Positions 23,901-32,029 of a stretch of DNA of 64,000 nucleotides are shown piece after piece. A program made the translations under genes and the position numbers. The stretch comes from Streptomyces sp. NBC_01210. GTDB lineage: Bacteria > Actinomycetota > Actinomycetes > Streptomycetales > Streptomycetaceae. The DNA lies in assembly GCF_036010325.1 (NCBI RefSeq), contig NZ_CP108550.1, positions 67,862 to 131,861 of the forward strand. Direction: 5' to 3'. The notes below the pieces were generated by a model. The model was not told the origin of the DNA, ran no database searches, and saw only the letters and a program-made list of their open reading frames with translations. How positions within the stretch are numbered: position 1 is the stretch's first letter; the number at the start of each line of letters is the position of its first letter.

Positions 23901-24358
23901 TTGCTGCTGACCGAAGTCACCGCCACCCGGAGGTCCTCCATGACGGCGTTGGTGAATCCGTCGGCCATGTAGGCGGCGATCGCGCTGTCCCCTCCGGACA
24001 GGGCCGCGCCGGCCGAAGTCTGAACTCCCCTGCCCGACTTGGCGAGTCCGGCGAAGAGGGCCAGGCGGTTGTCCTGCGCCTTGGCCGCCGCCAGCTCCTG
24101 GCCGAGGAACGTGGAGACGGCTGCCGAACCACCCACGAGAGCGGCGGCGGCTGACTCGCGGACCGTCTGGCCGCCGAGCTTGTACTCCCACACGGCCTTG
24201 CCGCGGTCGGTATCGGGCAGGCCGGTGTCCACAGCGGTGGCCCCGGCAGCATGAGCGGGGCCGGCGGCCAGAGTGATGATCGACGGCAGGGCCGGGGCCG
24301 CGGCAGCCCCAGCCAGCGCGGTAAGAATCCGGCGCCTACTCCACAACGTTGACGACAA
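20981..24358 (-). CDS. Tat-exported ALF-repeat coiled-coil protein
   Basis: A 1125-aa protein read leftward. TTG 24358 is the best start because GGGGGAG lies 5 nt before it. WSRRRILTALAGAAAA at the N-terminus is a twin-arginine signal ending in PAHA. Residues ~45-215 and ~640-830 hold ALF-type repeats (A-GG-AV--FL--G, then DDR). Two very long Ala-rich coiled coils (~220-560, ~830-980) separate and follow them. The last ~150 residues differ: WFGLWPEDITDPKDW, a Gly/Ala/Pro hydrophobic hairpin (~1005-1055) and a compact tail. ALF proteins in Streptomyces often resemble polymorphic toxins. Two small membrane proteins follow on the same strand. Confidence 0.82.
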   Translation of the reverse strand: MSSTLWSRRRILTALAGAAAAPALPSIITLAAGPAHAAGATAVDTGLPDTDRGKAVWEYKLGGQTVRESAAAALVGGSAAVSTFLGQELAAAKAQDNRLALFAGLAKSGRGVQTSAGAALSGGDSAIAAYMADGFTNAVMEDLRVAVTSVSSNSGSAVKREAGKALNTNTRAALTSFLVDTQYTARDEDSRVKVTTILNTASPEVKKYAQRALDDGSRDAIDRFLMSGQFIARARDDEAATIEQLVEIVEREGKRAKLTTEKAVAASEEAKEAAAKAKEAALEAKAEALAAEQDVKKSAKAANNAANAANGAAAAASTAIVASRTAQSASRRAAQAAQAAAAAAASAGGAASRAYRAAIAASKDASKAAAARSAAQGARNAAARARTAAGAAHQASIASQQAASAGSAAAGAAQNAAAAANAAADAANAAGAAKSQAAKARAAAAEANAAAARATRAAGTAQTLANRAASAAAVARDAANSAAEHADKAAVAAEEAAAHAGEAVEYAKRSTEYAAAAVKAADTATKAVNEAIAVEKAARDSETTRIAEDEEIGIALARFKTQAEADDTLLMETQRAQAEKLSQETKDLVAAAESALLGGDTVKAVDSGRQAAVKLLVSSGTWTREAAEYALAGTDEDVVNWISTDRTLALDQDDRENVLSLATASVVDIAEAAHRTLVDETPGAAARFLDTGAIAAGLEHYRISVLKVLNGAPGRAVQAKAQAALNDGSAKALHRFLAVEWAEATKEDDRVEILSLQQTGGPYMKSAAQILLEGSSRMRRAFVIQDKHYVAQLDHDHLTHVAAMRAAIAHAAKVAAKAREDAARASQAAAEARNAANEALEWKAKADGYAKDALDSAAEAKTNAEDADRSAAAAQVSANAAKAAAATARGAARSANYSMRQASASATQAVASAVNAQSSASAARASAIQAGKDAKAAAVAASEARAIAVRKRVEEAREAARKAAELAAQQAQAGTNPADNAENDDKTGDTKWFGLWPEDITDPKDWSSAVGHWSTGAGVVASVAGLVALFPPAAPVAGPIAVGAGLTSWGLQGVSAGLACWGYGWDSKEFHSALGLFVLGGSFIGKSKLTRSMLRRAGIDERVIGEKIVDIGYDVTTTVVGIFTW

Positions 24359-25030
24359 AACAACTCCCCCTGTGTGAATTACGGCGGTGCACGCGCAAAC
24401 GGATACTGCGCCCAAATTCATAGCGCCTGCGCACCAGCCAAGGCCGTGATGATTACACATCAATTTCTGCGGCACATAGGGCGGCGGTTGCAAAATCGCT
24501 TTTTGCCCAGGTTGGGACGTGATGTCGCTTCTCAGTACGTACGCACAATAAATTGCATCGAAAACCAGCCATCCATCGCACGGAATCCACCAATCCAGCA
24601 TTTACCAAACCGTTATACGGTCGCATGCAACCAATTGACGCTCGCAGTCCTCTGGTTTCAATTCTTGATCATTTCGTTACCCACTCCGGTGCAGTCCGCC
24701 CGAACTGTCGAAACCTGACCGAGGGTCATTTCAGGAAACCGATGCGATTGCCCCGGTTTATCCAGTGGACATCGCCAAGGGCAGGTGAGTTCAATGGAAA
24801 TAACGCCACGGCTTGAATGGGGGCAGAGCGCTCGACTCTTGCCTCTTCCTGTCGAGCCATCCAGGCGGCTGGCGCGTTGGCTTGAAACCGTCCAGTTACT
24901 CAACCAAACATTCCGGCAAGCGTTTTCCCTTACGGTCGTGAGCGGCGCGCTTCTTCATACGGAGTACGGGGCGGTGATGGGCATGGAAAAAACAGGGAAA
25001 GGAGCCGTGATCTAAGTGAGGGAACTTCGC
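24359..25030 (+). promoter_or_regulatory. Divergent intergenic region, no gene supported
   Basis: This 670-bp stretch is visibly richer in A/T than its surroundings and lies between the leftward ALF gene and a rightward secreted-protein gene, so both promoters probably lie here. A short open frame at 24794-25015 has poor GC at third positions and no clear ribosome site. No specific -10/-35 pair is convincing. Confidence 0.5.
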
Positions 25031-25528
25031 ATGAAACTCGTCACTCGTGTCCTTGCGACGGCGTGTGCAGCTGCTGTCGGAGCCGTCCTGTGGTCGACTT
25101 CCGCCTCCCGTGGGGGCGGCGACGACGTGGCGCCGGTTGCCGAGGGTGCGCCGGGCTACGCGGTGGAGGACTTCAGCTACCCGAACGCCGACAAGATCCT
25201 GGCGGAGCAGAACATCGTGCTGAAGCGCGGTGACGGCCGCATCGTGCTGGCCGACTGCGCGAGCGAGGCCGGGCTACTCGAGGTGTGGGCCCGTGAGAAG
25301 GACAAGATCTGCTTCAAGGTCACCGGCAGCTCCGGGTTCCTGACGATGGAGATCCCGGCCGTGTACGGCGTGAAGGGGAGCGCCGAGCAGACCGCCGAGG
25401 TCGACATGACCGTCGGAACGGAAGAGAAGTCCTTCGACGTCGCCAAGGGGACCTGGACCGCGGTCGGCGAGAGCGCCGACCCCGAGGGGCGCGACCACAT
25501 GCTCGTGGAGATCCGCACCTCCAAGTAG
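25031..25528 (+). CDS. Secreted protein of unknown function
   Basis: A 165-aa protein; ATG 25031 (GAGGG upstream) is preferred over GTG 25016. The N-terminus (KLVTRVLATACAAAVGAVLW) is a signal peptide. The mature domain has two cysteines and beta-rich segments (DCASEAGLLEVWAREKDKIC) and a C-terminal strand. It resembles small exported Streptomyces proteins found next to trypsin-like FG-GAP proteins, as here. Function unknown. Confidence 0.75.
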   Translation: MKLVTRVLATACAAAVGAVLWSTSASRGGGDDVAPVAEGAPGYAVEDFSYPNADKILAEQNIVLKRGDGRIVLADCASEAGLLEVWAREKDKICFKVTGSSGFLTMEIPAVYGVKGSAEQTAEVDMTVGTEEKSFDVAKGTWTAVGESADPEGRDHMLVEIRTSK

Positions 25529-25662
25529 CGCCCCGGAACGGGTTGACGCCGCACCCGGCCGGCCTGCGTACCGGCCGACTTGTCTCCTTCCGAACCTGCC
25601 ATCACAAGGAACCCACTGAAGCTGGTCGAACGCGATCAGCGCTCTACCTTCAGGGACACTTC

Positions 25663-27132
25663 ATGACCGCGAAACGTTCACGCTTGATGTGGGCGACCGG
25701 CGCCGCCATCGCCCTCGCCACCGTGGCGACCGCCGCCCCCTCCTCTGCGCTCACCGGAGCTGACGCCCCGGCACAGCTGAATTACGTCGCGAAGATCAAC
25801 GTCGGTGAGCAGACGGCCTGTACGGGGACGCTCGTCGACCCGCAGTGGGTCCTGTCCGCGGCCACCTGCTTCGCCGCGGACGGCAAACCCCCCGCAGGCA
25901 AACCCGCCATCACCACCACCGTCACCATCGGCCGCACTGACCTGACCCAGACCAACGGCACCGTCCAGCAGGCCATCGAGCTCGTCCCGCACGCCGACCG
26001 CGACCTGGTCCTCGTCAGGCTCGCCACCCGGATCACGGACCCGGCCATCAAACCCGTGCCGTTGGCGACCACGCCCGCCGCCGACAACGAGCAGCTCACT
26101 GTTGCCGGATTCGGACGCACCAAGACCGAATGGGTGCCCAGCAAGCTCCACACCGGCACGTTCACCGTCGCCTCCACCACGAACACGACAGTGGACCTCA
26201 ACGGCTCCGACACCGCGACCGTCTGCAAGGGCGACGCCGGAGGCCCAGCCCTGCGCACGGCTAACGGCACGCCGGAACTCGTCGCCATCAACTCCCGCTC
26301 CTGGCAGGGCGGCTGCCTGGGAATGGACGCTGCAGAGACTCGTACTGGAGCCATCAGCTCTCGTGTCGACGACGTCGGCGCCTGGATCAAGGTTGTCACC
26401 TCTCTGTCTCAGCAGGACCTGATGGCTGGTGACTACAACGGGGATGGGATCACGGACCTGTTCTCCACGGACGCACGCGGCCAGCTGTCGGTGTGGACGG
26501 GCAACAAAGGCGGGTCGTTCAATTCACCCAGGATGCTGACCGATGGTTGGGACTTCACACAAACCGTCGCTGCCAGCTTCACCGCACACAGCACGGCAGA
26601 CCTGATCGCACGCAACACCAGGGGCGAACTGCTGCTCTGGACGGGAAGCACGACAGGCACGTTCAGCGCTCCCAAGAAGATCACCGGTGGCTGGGACTTC
26701 ACCCAGACCGTCGCCGGTGACTTTACTGGCGACGGAAAGGCCGACCTGATCGCCAAGGACTCTTCCGGCAACCTCTACCTGTGGCCTGGCAATGGCAACG
26801 GCACGTTCAGCGCTCCCAAGAAGATCACCGGTGGCTGGGACTTCACCCAGACCGTCGCCGGTGACTTTACTGGCGACGGAAAGGCCGACCTGATCGCCAA
26901 GGACTCTTCCGGCAACCTCTACCTGTGGCCTGGCAATGGCAACGGCACGTTCAGCACCCGCAAGAAACTCACTGGCGGCTGGGACTTCACCCAGACCGTC
27001 GCCGGTGACTTTACTGGCGGCGGAAAGGCCGACCTGATCGCTCGCAACGACGCTACCGGCACGTTGTACCGGTGGTTGGGCCACGGTGACGGCACCTTCG
27101 CCGCGCCTGTCCGGCTCACCGACAGCTGGTAG
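25663..27132 (+). CDS. Exported pseudo-trypsin with FG-GAP repeats
   Basis: A 489-aa protein from ATG 25663. A signal peptide (1-30) is followed by an S1-peptidase-like domain (~38-260) and five FG-GAP/VCBS repeats (~265-489; e.g. GDFTGDGKADLIAKDSSGNL). The trypsin triad is broken: the usual TAAHC is SAATC (Thr68 for His) and GDSGGP is GDAGGP (Ala192 for Ser), while Asp114 remains. It is therefore almost surely not a protease and more likely a secreted binding protein. The FG-GAP part includes a 144-bp tandem DNA duplication. Confidence 0.85.
   Translation: MTAKRSRLMWATGAAIALATVATAAPSSALTGADAPAQLNYVAKINVGEQTACTGTLVDPQWVLSAATCFAADGKPPAGKPAITTTVTIGRTDLTQTNGTVQQAIELVPHADRDLVLVRLATRITDPAIKPVPLATTPAADNEQLTVAGFGRTKTEWVPSKLHTGTFTVASTTNTTVDLNGSDTATVCKGDAGGPALRTANGTPELVAINSRSWQGGCLGMDAAETRTGAISSRVDDVGAWIKVVTSLSQQDLMAGDYNGDGITDLFSTDARGQLSVWTGNKGGSFNSPRMLTDGWDFTQTVAASFTAHSTADLIARNTRGELLLWTGSTTGTFSAPKKITGGWDFTQTVAGDFTGDGKADLIAKDSSGNLYLWPGNGNGTFSAPKKITGGWDFTQTVAGDFTGDGKADLIAKDSSGNLYLWPGNGNGTFSTRKKLTGGWDFTQTVAGDFTGGGKADLIARNDATGTLYRWLGHGDGTFAAPVRLTDSW
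26661..26948 (+). repeat. 144-bp tandem duplication inside FG-GAP region
   Basis: Two consecutive 144-bp (48-codon) units read as nearly identical at the DNA level, with partial, diverged units before and after in the same register. This indicates recent in-frame expansion of one FG-GAP repeat. Confidence 0.8.
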
Positions 27133-27430
27133 CCAGGAAATCAATCGTCGGCCCACCCGAACTCGGCTGGGCCGACTTCCAGTCCGCTCCGAACGCACCA
27201 TCCACCGCCACCAGATCCTGGTCAACTGCGCCTTTGCCACTGCGCGAAAGCTCACCACGGGCTGGCAGCAGACCATGGCTGGCCGCTGTGGTCTACCTGG
27301 CCCGGCCAAGCAGACCCGTCGTTCATCCCAGAGACACCACTCGGGGGAACTCTCCACGGTTGCGGTTAAGGCTCGGCGCGAGTAATGTGCCTAGGCTGCC
27401 GATTAAGTTTCGCCGGGACGGATATACCTC

Positions 27431-27841
27431 ATGGGTGCTATCGATTATCTCCACAACAGAATTGCTGTAAGGCGGTTGGCAAATGCCATGGCTCGGCATC
27501 ACGTTGCCCACTGCGACGGAACATGTGGGAACGGGAAGGTTTTCGATAACCATCACGCGGCTTTTTGGATACCGTTAGTAGATAATCTCGACCGCTATGG
27601 GGTATCTCTCAAGCAGGCAGGCCAGGGCGAAGATTGGCTTGGTAGAGGGAACGACCTGTCTCCACCTGGCGTGCCATGTGAGCCGCTTGAAATACCCGTA
27701 CGGCGAAGGGGGGCGCGTATCCGTGCGGCACGTAAACTGCGCAACATGCACTTGGATATCTGCCCGGATTCGAATTGCCACGTCTTCTGCGATGAAAGCA
27801 CGACCATCTATTGGTACAGGCGGCTCACGCCGCCGCAATGA
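27431..27841 (+). CDS. Doubtful hypothetical protein
   Basis: An open frame of 136 codons from ATG 27431. The first half (IDYLHNRIAVRRLANAMARHH, then a CDGTCGNG motif) looks protein-like; the second half is less convincing, and alternative frames overlap it. Codon third-position GC is lower than in neighbours, and no strong ribosome site is visible. It may be a recently acquired or decaying gene. The 298 bp before it (27133-27430) shows no supported feature. Confidence 0.3.
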   Translation: MGAIDYLHNRIAVRRLANAMARHHVAHCDGTCGNGKVFDNHHAAFWIPLVDNLDRYGVSLKQAGQGEDWLGRGNDLSPPGVPCEPLEIPVRRRGARIRAARKLRNMHLDICPDSNCHVFCDESTTIYWYRRLTPPQ

Positions 27842-28008
27842 CGACGCGGCCCCTGGCAGTCAAGACCGGCGAGCACCCCAGGGCTTCGGCGTAGTCAGCC
27901 GTCGTCCGGTTCGTGACGGTTCGTTGGGTATGGTGGGCTGGAAGCAGAACAGGCAGGGGGTTCCAAGATCATGGAGTTCTCTACGCCCCGTGACCTGCCT
28001 GGAAGACC

Positions 28009-28180
28009 GTGCCCGCCGACGGATCACCCCCGATCCCGCCCGCCCTTGACCAGCTCCGCGAGCAGCTCCGAAGTCGGCCCGGGCCTGCTGGAGCGGCTGG
28101 CCCAGGTCCCCGACCCGCGCGATCCGCGCGGAGTGCGGCACGCGCTGGCCGTCGTCCTCGCCCTTCGCTGGCAGCCCTTC
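28009..28180 (+). pseudogene. ISAs1-type transposase N-terminal fragment
   Basis: PPIPPALDQLREQL in one frame and GLLERLAQVPDPRDPRGVRH in the adjacent frame together match the N-terminus of ISAs1-family (H repeat-associated) transposases. The reading breaks off soon after HALAVVLAL, and no DDE domain follows. A dead remnant. Confidence 0.6.
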
Positions 28181-28369
28181 CGGCTCGGGGCAGTGGCGCG
28201 AACGCTGCCGTTCTCTCCCTATGGCTCCGCGCGAGGGCGGCGGCTTCACGCAGACCACTACCGGTCCCGGCGCGGCCATGCGCCAGCAGGTGACAAGTCA
28301 GTAACGCTTGCTGAGACACCTTGGTTCGGGGCGGCGTACTCACCAGGGGATGCGCGTACATACCACAGG

Positions 28370-28745
28370 TGAGACACCCAACAGGCTGAGACAGTCAAAC
28401 TGTTCCTAACGCGGGGCTTCAAGTCCCCGTGGAGGTGGACTGTGGCTACGTCGTTCAGTGGGGCGAGCGCGGTTCGTAAGTCGCTCCACCAGGGCAGGCC
28501 GCGGCAGCGGCGCGGGAGCTGGGCCAGGAAGAAGTCTCGATGGGACGGGACGGTGGTATTCGCATTGAGCTCCCACCCATGGCCCGGGGTGAGTCCGCCA
28601 CGACGCTGTGGATGGTCGCGGTGACCTCGAGGGCTCGCTGGATGTAGTCCCGCACGCCCAACGCGGTGGCAATGAAGCACGGTTCGCCTGGGACGGTACT
28701 CAGTACGGACCAGGCGTGGCCAGCCCATTCGCCCATGGCCAGCAC
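28370..28745 (-). pseudogene. Unidentified decayed reading frame
   Basis: Two minus-strand frames that could join through a frameshift near 28590 read GEPCFIATALGVRDYIQRAL and then LNANTTVPSHRDFFLAQLP and WWSDLRTALAPLNDVA. It looks like the debris of one gene between two transposase fragments. I do not recognise the family. Confidence 0.3.
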
Positions 28746-28875
28746 GGCTGCGCCCCGTGCGCGAGCGCTACGGCCTCTTCGACACCTGAGACCAGCCGGC
28801 TTGCCGTCCTCGACGGACAGGTCGAGGTCCTGCTCGCCGTAGAGCCGGCGACAGCTCGCTCAGCACATCGCGCGC

Positions 28876-29255
28876 TCAGTGTCCCGAAGCGCGCTCCTCA
28901 AACGTTCGACGGGTGCTCGGGACGTGGCCAGAGCCCGGTTGACCGTCTGCTGTGTTGGGGATAGCTGCCCGCCGGGCGGCCGTCTGCGCCCGGTGGTGAA
29001 CCAGGGGCCGGCGCCCGGTCAGGTCGTGGCACCGGCCTGGCAAGGCCAGCGAGATCCACAGCACCTGCCCGGCCGGGTCGGTCACGACCTGCACGTTCAC
29101 GCCGTGGCGACTGTGCTTGTGCGAGTAGTCGGCCCGGCCGTCGCCCACACGGTCGCATTCGGCGAGCGTCCCGTCGAGCAGTACGTACTCCGGCTCGTGC
29201 TCGCGCAGGGCACGATGCAGCCCGAATCGAATGTCGTCAATCTCCGCCGCCGTCC
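28876..29255 (-). pseudogene. IS5-family (DDE_Tnp_4) transposase remnant
   Basis: The minus strand reads EYVLLDGTLAECDRVGDGRA, DYSHKHSRHGVNVQVV and ALPGRCHDLT, the catalytic-domain signature of Streptomyces IS5-type transposases. Only ~125 codons survive; the start and end are lost and the tail is frameshifted. Confidence 0.7.
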
Positions 29256-29527
29256 TCACCCTGGAGCGGCAGCGTTGAAAAGGCTCACTGAGTGCCGGCG
29301 TAACGTCGCCAGTGAGAGTAGCGTCGTCCGTCGTCGAGCTAGAGGAGCGGAAGCTCCGGTCAGCCCCGCGGGCAGGGCCGTGGGAAATGATCTTCGAGAT
29401 CGCGGGAAACGACCTGTGAGTGCTGGCGCAAGGTGCCTGATCAGCGCATTTCGTCGGTTCCCCCCGGTCGGGAACAGCCCAGTTCGAGCTGATCTCCTCA
29501 CCCACCAACGACCCCGCGGACGACAGG

Positions 29528-29875
29528 GTGTTCTCCTGCACGACCGAAGAGTCCCGCATCGCGTACGCGCTGCTCACCGAGATACAGCCCGGCGACCTGC
29601 TGCACGTCTCCGGAACCCTGGTCCAGCCCGGCGCTACCGGCGAGGCCGCGCAGCTCACCGTCGACGCCCTGGACGTCTTGGCCGCCGCACCGGCGCGAGC
29701 GCTGCGGGAGATGGTCCTCGACCGGTACGGCGACTACGTCGTGGTGTTCGACGCCGACACCGACGCCGTGCCCGTCTTCACCGCGCAAGGGCAGTGGGTC
29801 GGCCTGGCGGACAACCCCGACACCATCACCACCCTGATCGACATCCACGAGCGCGTGAACGGCGGTGACGCCTGA
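29528..29875 (+). CDS. OB-fold-like protein, possibly 5'-truncated
   Basis: 115 aa from GTG 29528; the frame stays open upstream (AQFELISSPTNDPADDR), so the true N-terminus may have been lost to the IS remnant at its left. LLHVSGTLVQPG followed by AQLTVDALDVL resembles an OB-fold of single-strand-binding type (weak). The C-terminal part (YGDYVVVFDADTDAVPVF) is shared with the decayed copy at 39785-40098. It is coupled to the next gene by TGATG and heads the unusual operon to 33929. Confidence 0.65.
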   Translation: MFSCTTEESRIAYALLTEIQPGDLLHVSGTLVQPGATGEAAQLTVDALDVLAAAPARALREMVLDRYGDYVVVFDADTDAVPVFTAQGQWVGLADNPDTITTLIDIHERVNGGDA

Positions 29876-30060
29876 TGGCTATGACCACCCCGCAGGCCCG
29901 AGCCGTCCTGGAGTGGTTCCCCGCCGGCCACCCCCGCGGCTCCTGGCCCGCCGACGAATACGCCGCCACTCAGCGTGCCCAAGGCAAGACGGACGCCCGG
30001 GTCGTGATGGACCTGGCGAGCGACCAGTTCCTCGTAGTCGCCGACACCACTCCCCAGTAG
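29875..30060 (+). CDS. 61-aa hypothetical protein
   Basis: ATG 29875 overlaps the previous stop. The 61 residues include TPQARAVLEWFPAGHPRGSW and a C-terminal strand-like VVMDLASDQFLVVAD. Unknown family; coupling suggests it functions with the OB-like protein. A 16-bp hairpin follows. Confidence 0.6.
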   Translation: MAMTTPQARAVLEWFPAGHPRGSWPADEYAATQRAQGKTDARVVMDLASDQFLVVADTTPQ

Positions 30061-30073
30061 CACCCGCGTACAT

Positions 30074-30112
30074 ACAGCGCCGTGCCCGCCTCCCGTGCGG
30101 GCACGGCGCTGT
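30074..30112 (+). terminator. 16-bp perfect hairpin
   Basis: ACAGCGCCGTGCCCGC at 30074-30089 pairs exactly with 30097-30112 around 7 nt. It separates the OB-like pair from the phosphatase operon. Confidence 0.82.
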
Positions 30113-30137
30113 CTGGCACGACACCTTCACAGAGAGG

Positions 30138-30803
30138 ATGAAGATGCTCTTCCTCGTTCGCCACGCCGAATCCATCGAGAACGCCACCAAATACACCGGC
30201 TTCTACAAGAACCCCCGTCCGTGGACCGGGCCGGCCGCGCATGCCCTGTCCCGGGATGTTGTTGGCCTGACGCCCCGTGGCTTCCTCCAGTGCCTGTGGC
30301 TGCGGCAGACGCTGCGGGACCTGACCGGGCCCGACCCGGCGATCCGGACCTCGCAGTACCGTCGCGCCCTGGACACCGCCGCGCTTGCTCTGCCCGGCCT
30401 GCCCTGCGAGGTGACTGCGCTCCTCAACGAGCAGCACTACGGCGCGGCCACCTACATGACCAAACGAGAGCTGTACGCCACCTACCCCGAGGGGACGCAG
30501 GACCGGCAGACCCGCAAGCACCTGTGGACGCCCCCCGGCGTCGGCGGAGAGTCCCTCGCCTGCGGCGTCCTGCGGCGGGCCACGGCGTTCGTTGACGGCC
30601 TGCACACCGCGTCCGGAGCGGATGTCGTGGCGTTCACGCACCACACCGCGATCCTCGCGCTGCGCGCGGTCCTGGAGCGCCGGCCGGTGACGGAACTGGT
30701 CGACGAGGCCCGTGTGCGCAAGACACCCAACGCCGCGGTCCTGGTCTACGAACAGGCCGGCGGCCTGTTCCACGCCCGCGGCACCGTACAGCCGGACTGC
30801 TGA
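30138..30803 (+). CDS. Histidine phosphatase superfamily protein
   Basis: A 221-aa protein with ATG 30138 behind GAGAGG. LVRHAES (residues 6-12) is the RHG motif whose His is phosphorylated during catalysis. RTSQYRRALDTA supplies the second Arg and FTHHTAI near the C-terminus the second catalytic His. Members remove phosphate from sugars, nucleotides or proteins; the substrate is unknown. It is 14 nt upstream of the aaRS-like gene and likely co-transcribed with the kinase and nucleotidyltransferase. Confidence 0.85.
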   Translation: MKMLFLVRHAESIENATKYTGFYKNPRPWTGPAAHALSRDVVGLTPRGFLQCLWLRQTLRDLTGPDPAIRTSQYRRALDTAALALPGLPCEVTALLNEQHYGAATYMTKRELYATYPEGTQDRQTRKHLWTPPGVGGESLACGVLRRATAFVDGLHTASGADVVAFTHHTAILALRAVLERRPVTELVDEARVRKTPNAAVLVYEQAGGLFHARGTVQPDC

Positions 30804-30816
30804 GGAGGCCGCGGCC

Positions 30817-31968
30817 ATGAACGTCGTGTACATCAACGGGCCCGTGCAGAACGGCCCCTTCACCATCGCCGGACGGCCGGGCAAGGCGGCCGGCATCCGC
30901 GCGGCCGAAGCACTCAACACGCTCCTTGGCGCCGGGCCGGTCCCGCATCTGTGGAACACCGTCACTCTGGCCGGAGACCTGCGCCACCGTGACGCCCCCG
31001 ACCGGGACACCGTCGGCCGGCAGGAGCGGGAGGAACGCGCGATCGCCGCCAAGTACGCGCCGGGCCCGGCCCCGGCCGGTGGCGTTCTCACCGACACCAC
31101 GCCCGCCGTGGCCGCCCTCGCGCTGGAGATGACCGAACGCCTCCTGCGGGAAGGCGCCCTGGCGGTTACTCCCACCGCAGTGCATCTCTGCAGCCGCTGC
31201 GGCCACATGACCGGCGCCGTCGCCCACGCCTGCCGGGCGTGCGGGCACCAGGGCTCCCGGCCGCACACCCGGCGGCTGCTGGTCTGGGACCGGCCCCCGG
31301 ACGCACCAGTGCTCGCACGTGATGACTTCCACGCCTACCGGGCCCGGCCACCGGGACATCTGCTGACCATCGCCCAGAACGTCCCGGAGCGGCTGGTCCT
31401 GTCCCGCACCCGTGACCACGGCATCAGCCTCGCGCCGCTCGGGCTGACCGGCCTGGTCCTGGACCCGCGGGCCGGCGTGCACATCGCCGTGCTGGCTGCT
31501 GCTGCCCGGCACGGCGCCGGGCAGCCGGTGATGACGGTCACCGAGAACGCCGCGGCGAACGTCGCTGCCTACGGGGCCCTGTTCTGGCGGCACAACGGAA
31601 CGCGGCTGCGGTACGCACTGCACGGGCGCATCCCGTACGACGACACCGCGGCGCTGCAGCGGCTCTGCGAGGTGCACCGCGTCAGCCCGGAGCTACGAGA
31701 GCTGTTCCTCGCCTGGTTCCTGCCCCTGTGCTCACTGCACATCCGGGCAGGCATCACTCCGGCACAGCTCCCGGCCCTGCTGAAATTCTGGCGCCGCGCC
31801 CACCTGGCCCGGCCGGACACACCCGGGAGTGACGTCCTCGCCGAACTGCGGCGCAGCGTCGCGGCGGGTGATATGCGCTGGGTCATGGACGTGCGGACCC
31901 TGTCCCGGGCCATCCCCGAGTTGCCTGTCACCCACGGTTCCGCGGAGGAGCCGGGAGGAGCGAGTTGA
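30817..31968 (+). CDS. Degenerate class I aaRS (MetRS)-like protein
   Basis: A 383-aa protein with GAGGAGG before ATG 30817. YINGPVQNGPF at residues 5-15 aligns with the YVNGPPHIGHA signature of methionyl-tRNA synthetase, but the HIGH histidines are replaced (QNGP). A CSRCGH...CRACGH zinc knuckle at ~125-147, followed by SRTRDHGISLAPLG, matches the MetRS order of zinc insert then active-site segment. No KMSKS is obvious, and it is shorter than MetRS (~510). So it may bind an aminoacyl-type substrate without charging tRNA. Family assignment is moderate to weak. Confidence 0.6.
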   Translation: MNVVYINGPVQNGPFTIAGRPGKAAGIRAAEALNTLLGAGPVPHLWNTVTLAGDLRHRDAPDRDTVGRQEREERAIAAKYAPGPAPAGGVLTDTTPAVAALALEMTERLLREGALAVTPTAVHLCSRCGHMTGAVAHACRACGHQGSRPHTRRLLVWDRPPDAPVLARDDFHAYRARPPGHLLTIAQNVPERLVLSRTRDHGISLAPLGLTGLVLDPRAGVHIAVLAAAARHGAGQPVMTVTENAAANVAAYGALFWRHNGTRLRYALHGRIPYDDTAALQRLCEVHRVSPELRELFLAWFLPLCSLHIRAGITPAQLPALLKFWRRAHLARPDTPGSDVLAELRRSVAAGDMRWVMDVRTLSRAIPELPVTHGSAEEPGGAS

Positions 31969-32029
31969 TGAGCGAGAACGAGAACGGCTGGCGTTCGTCA
32001 AGAAGCGGACCGCCGCAGACGACGGCGCG

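Noticed and set aside
24794..25015. Open frame MEITPRLEWGQSARL before the secreted protein
   Set aside because: Third-position GC is low for this genome, the ribosome site is weak and the region is a likely divergent promoter.
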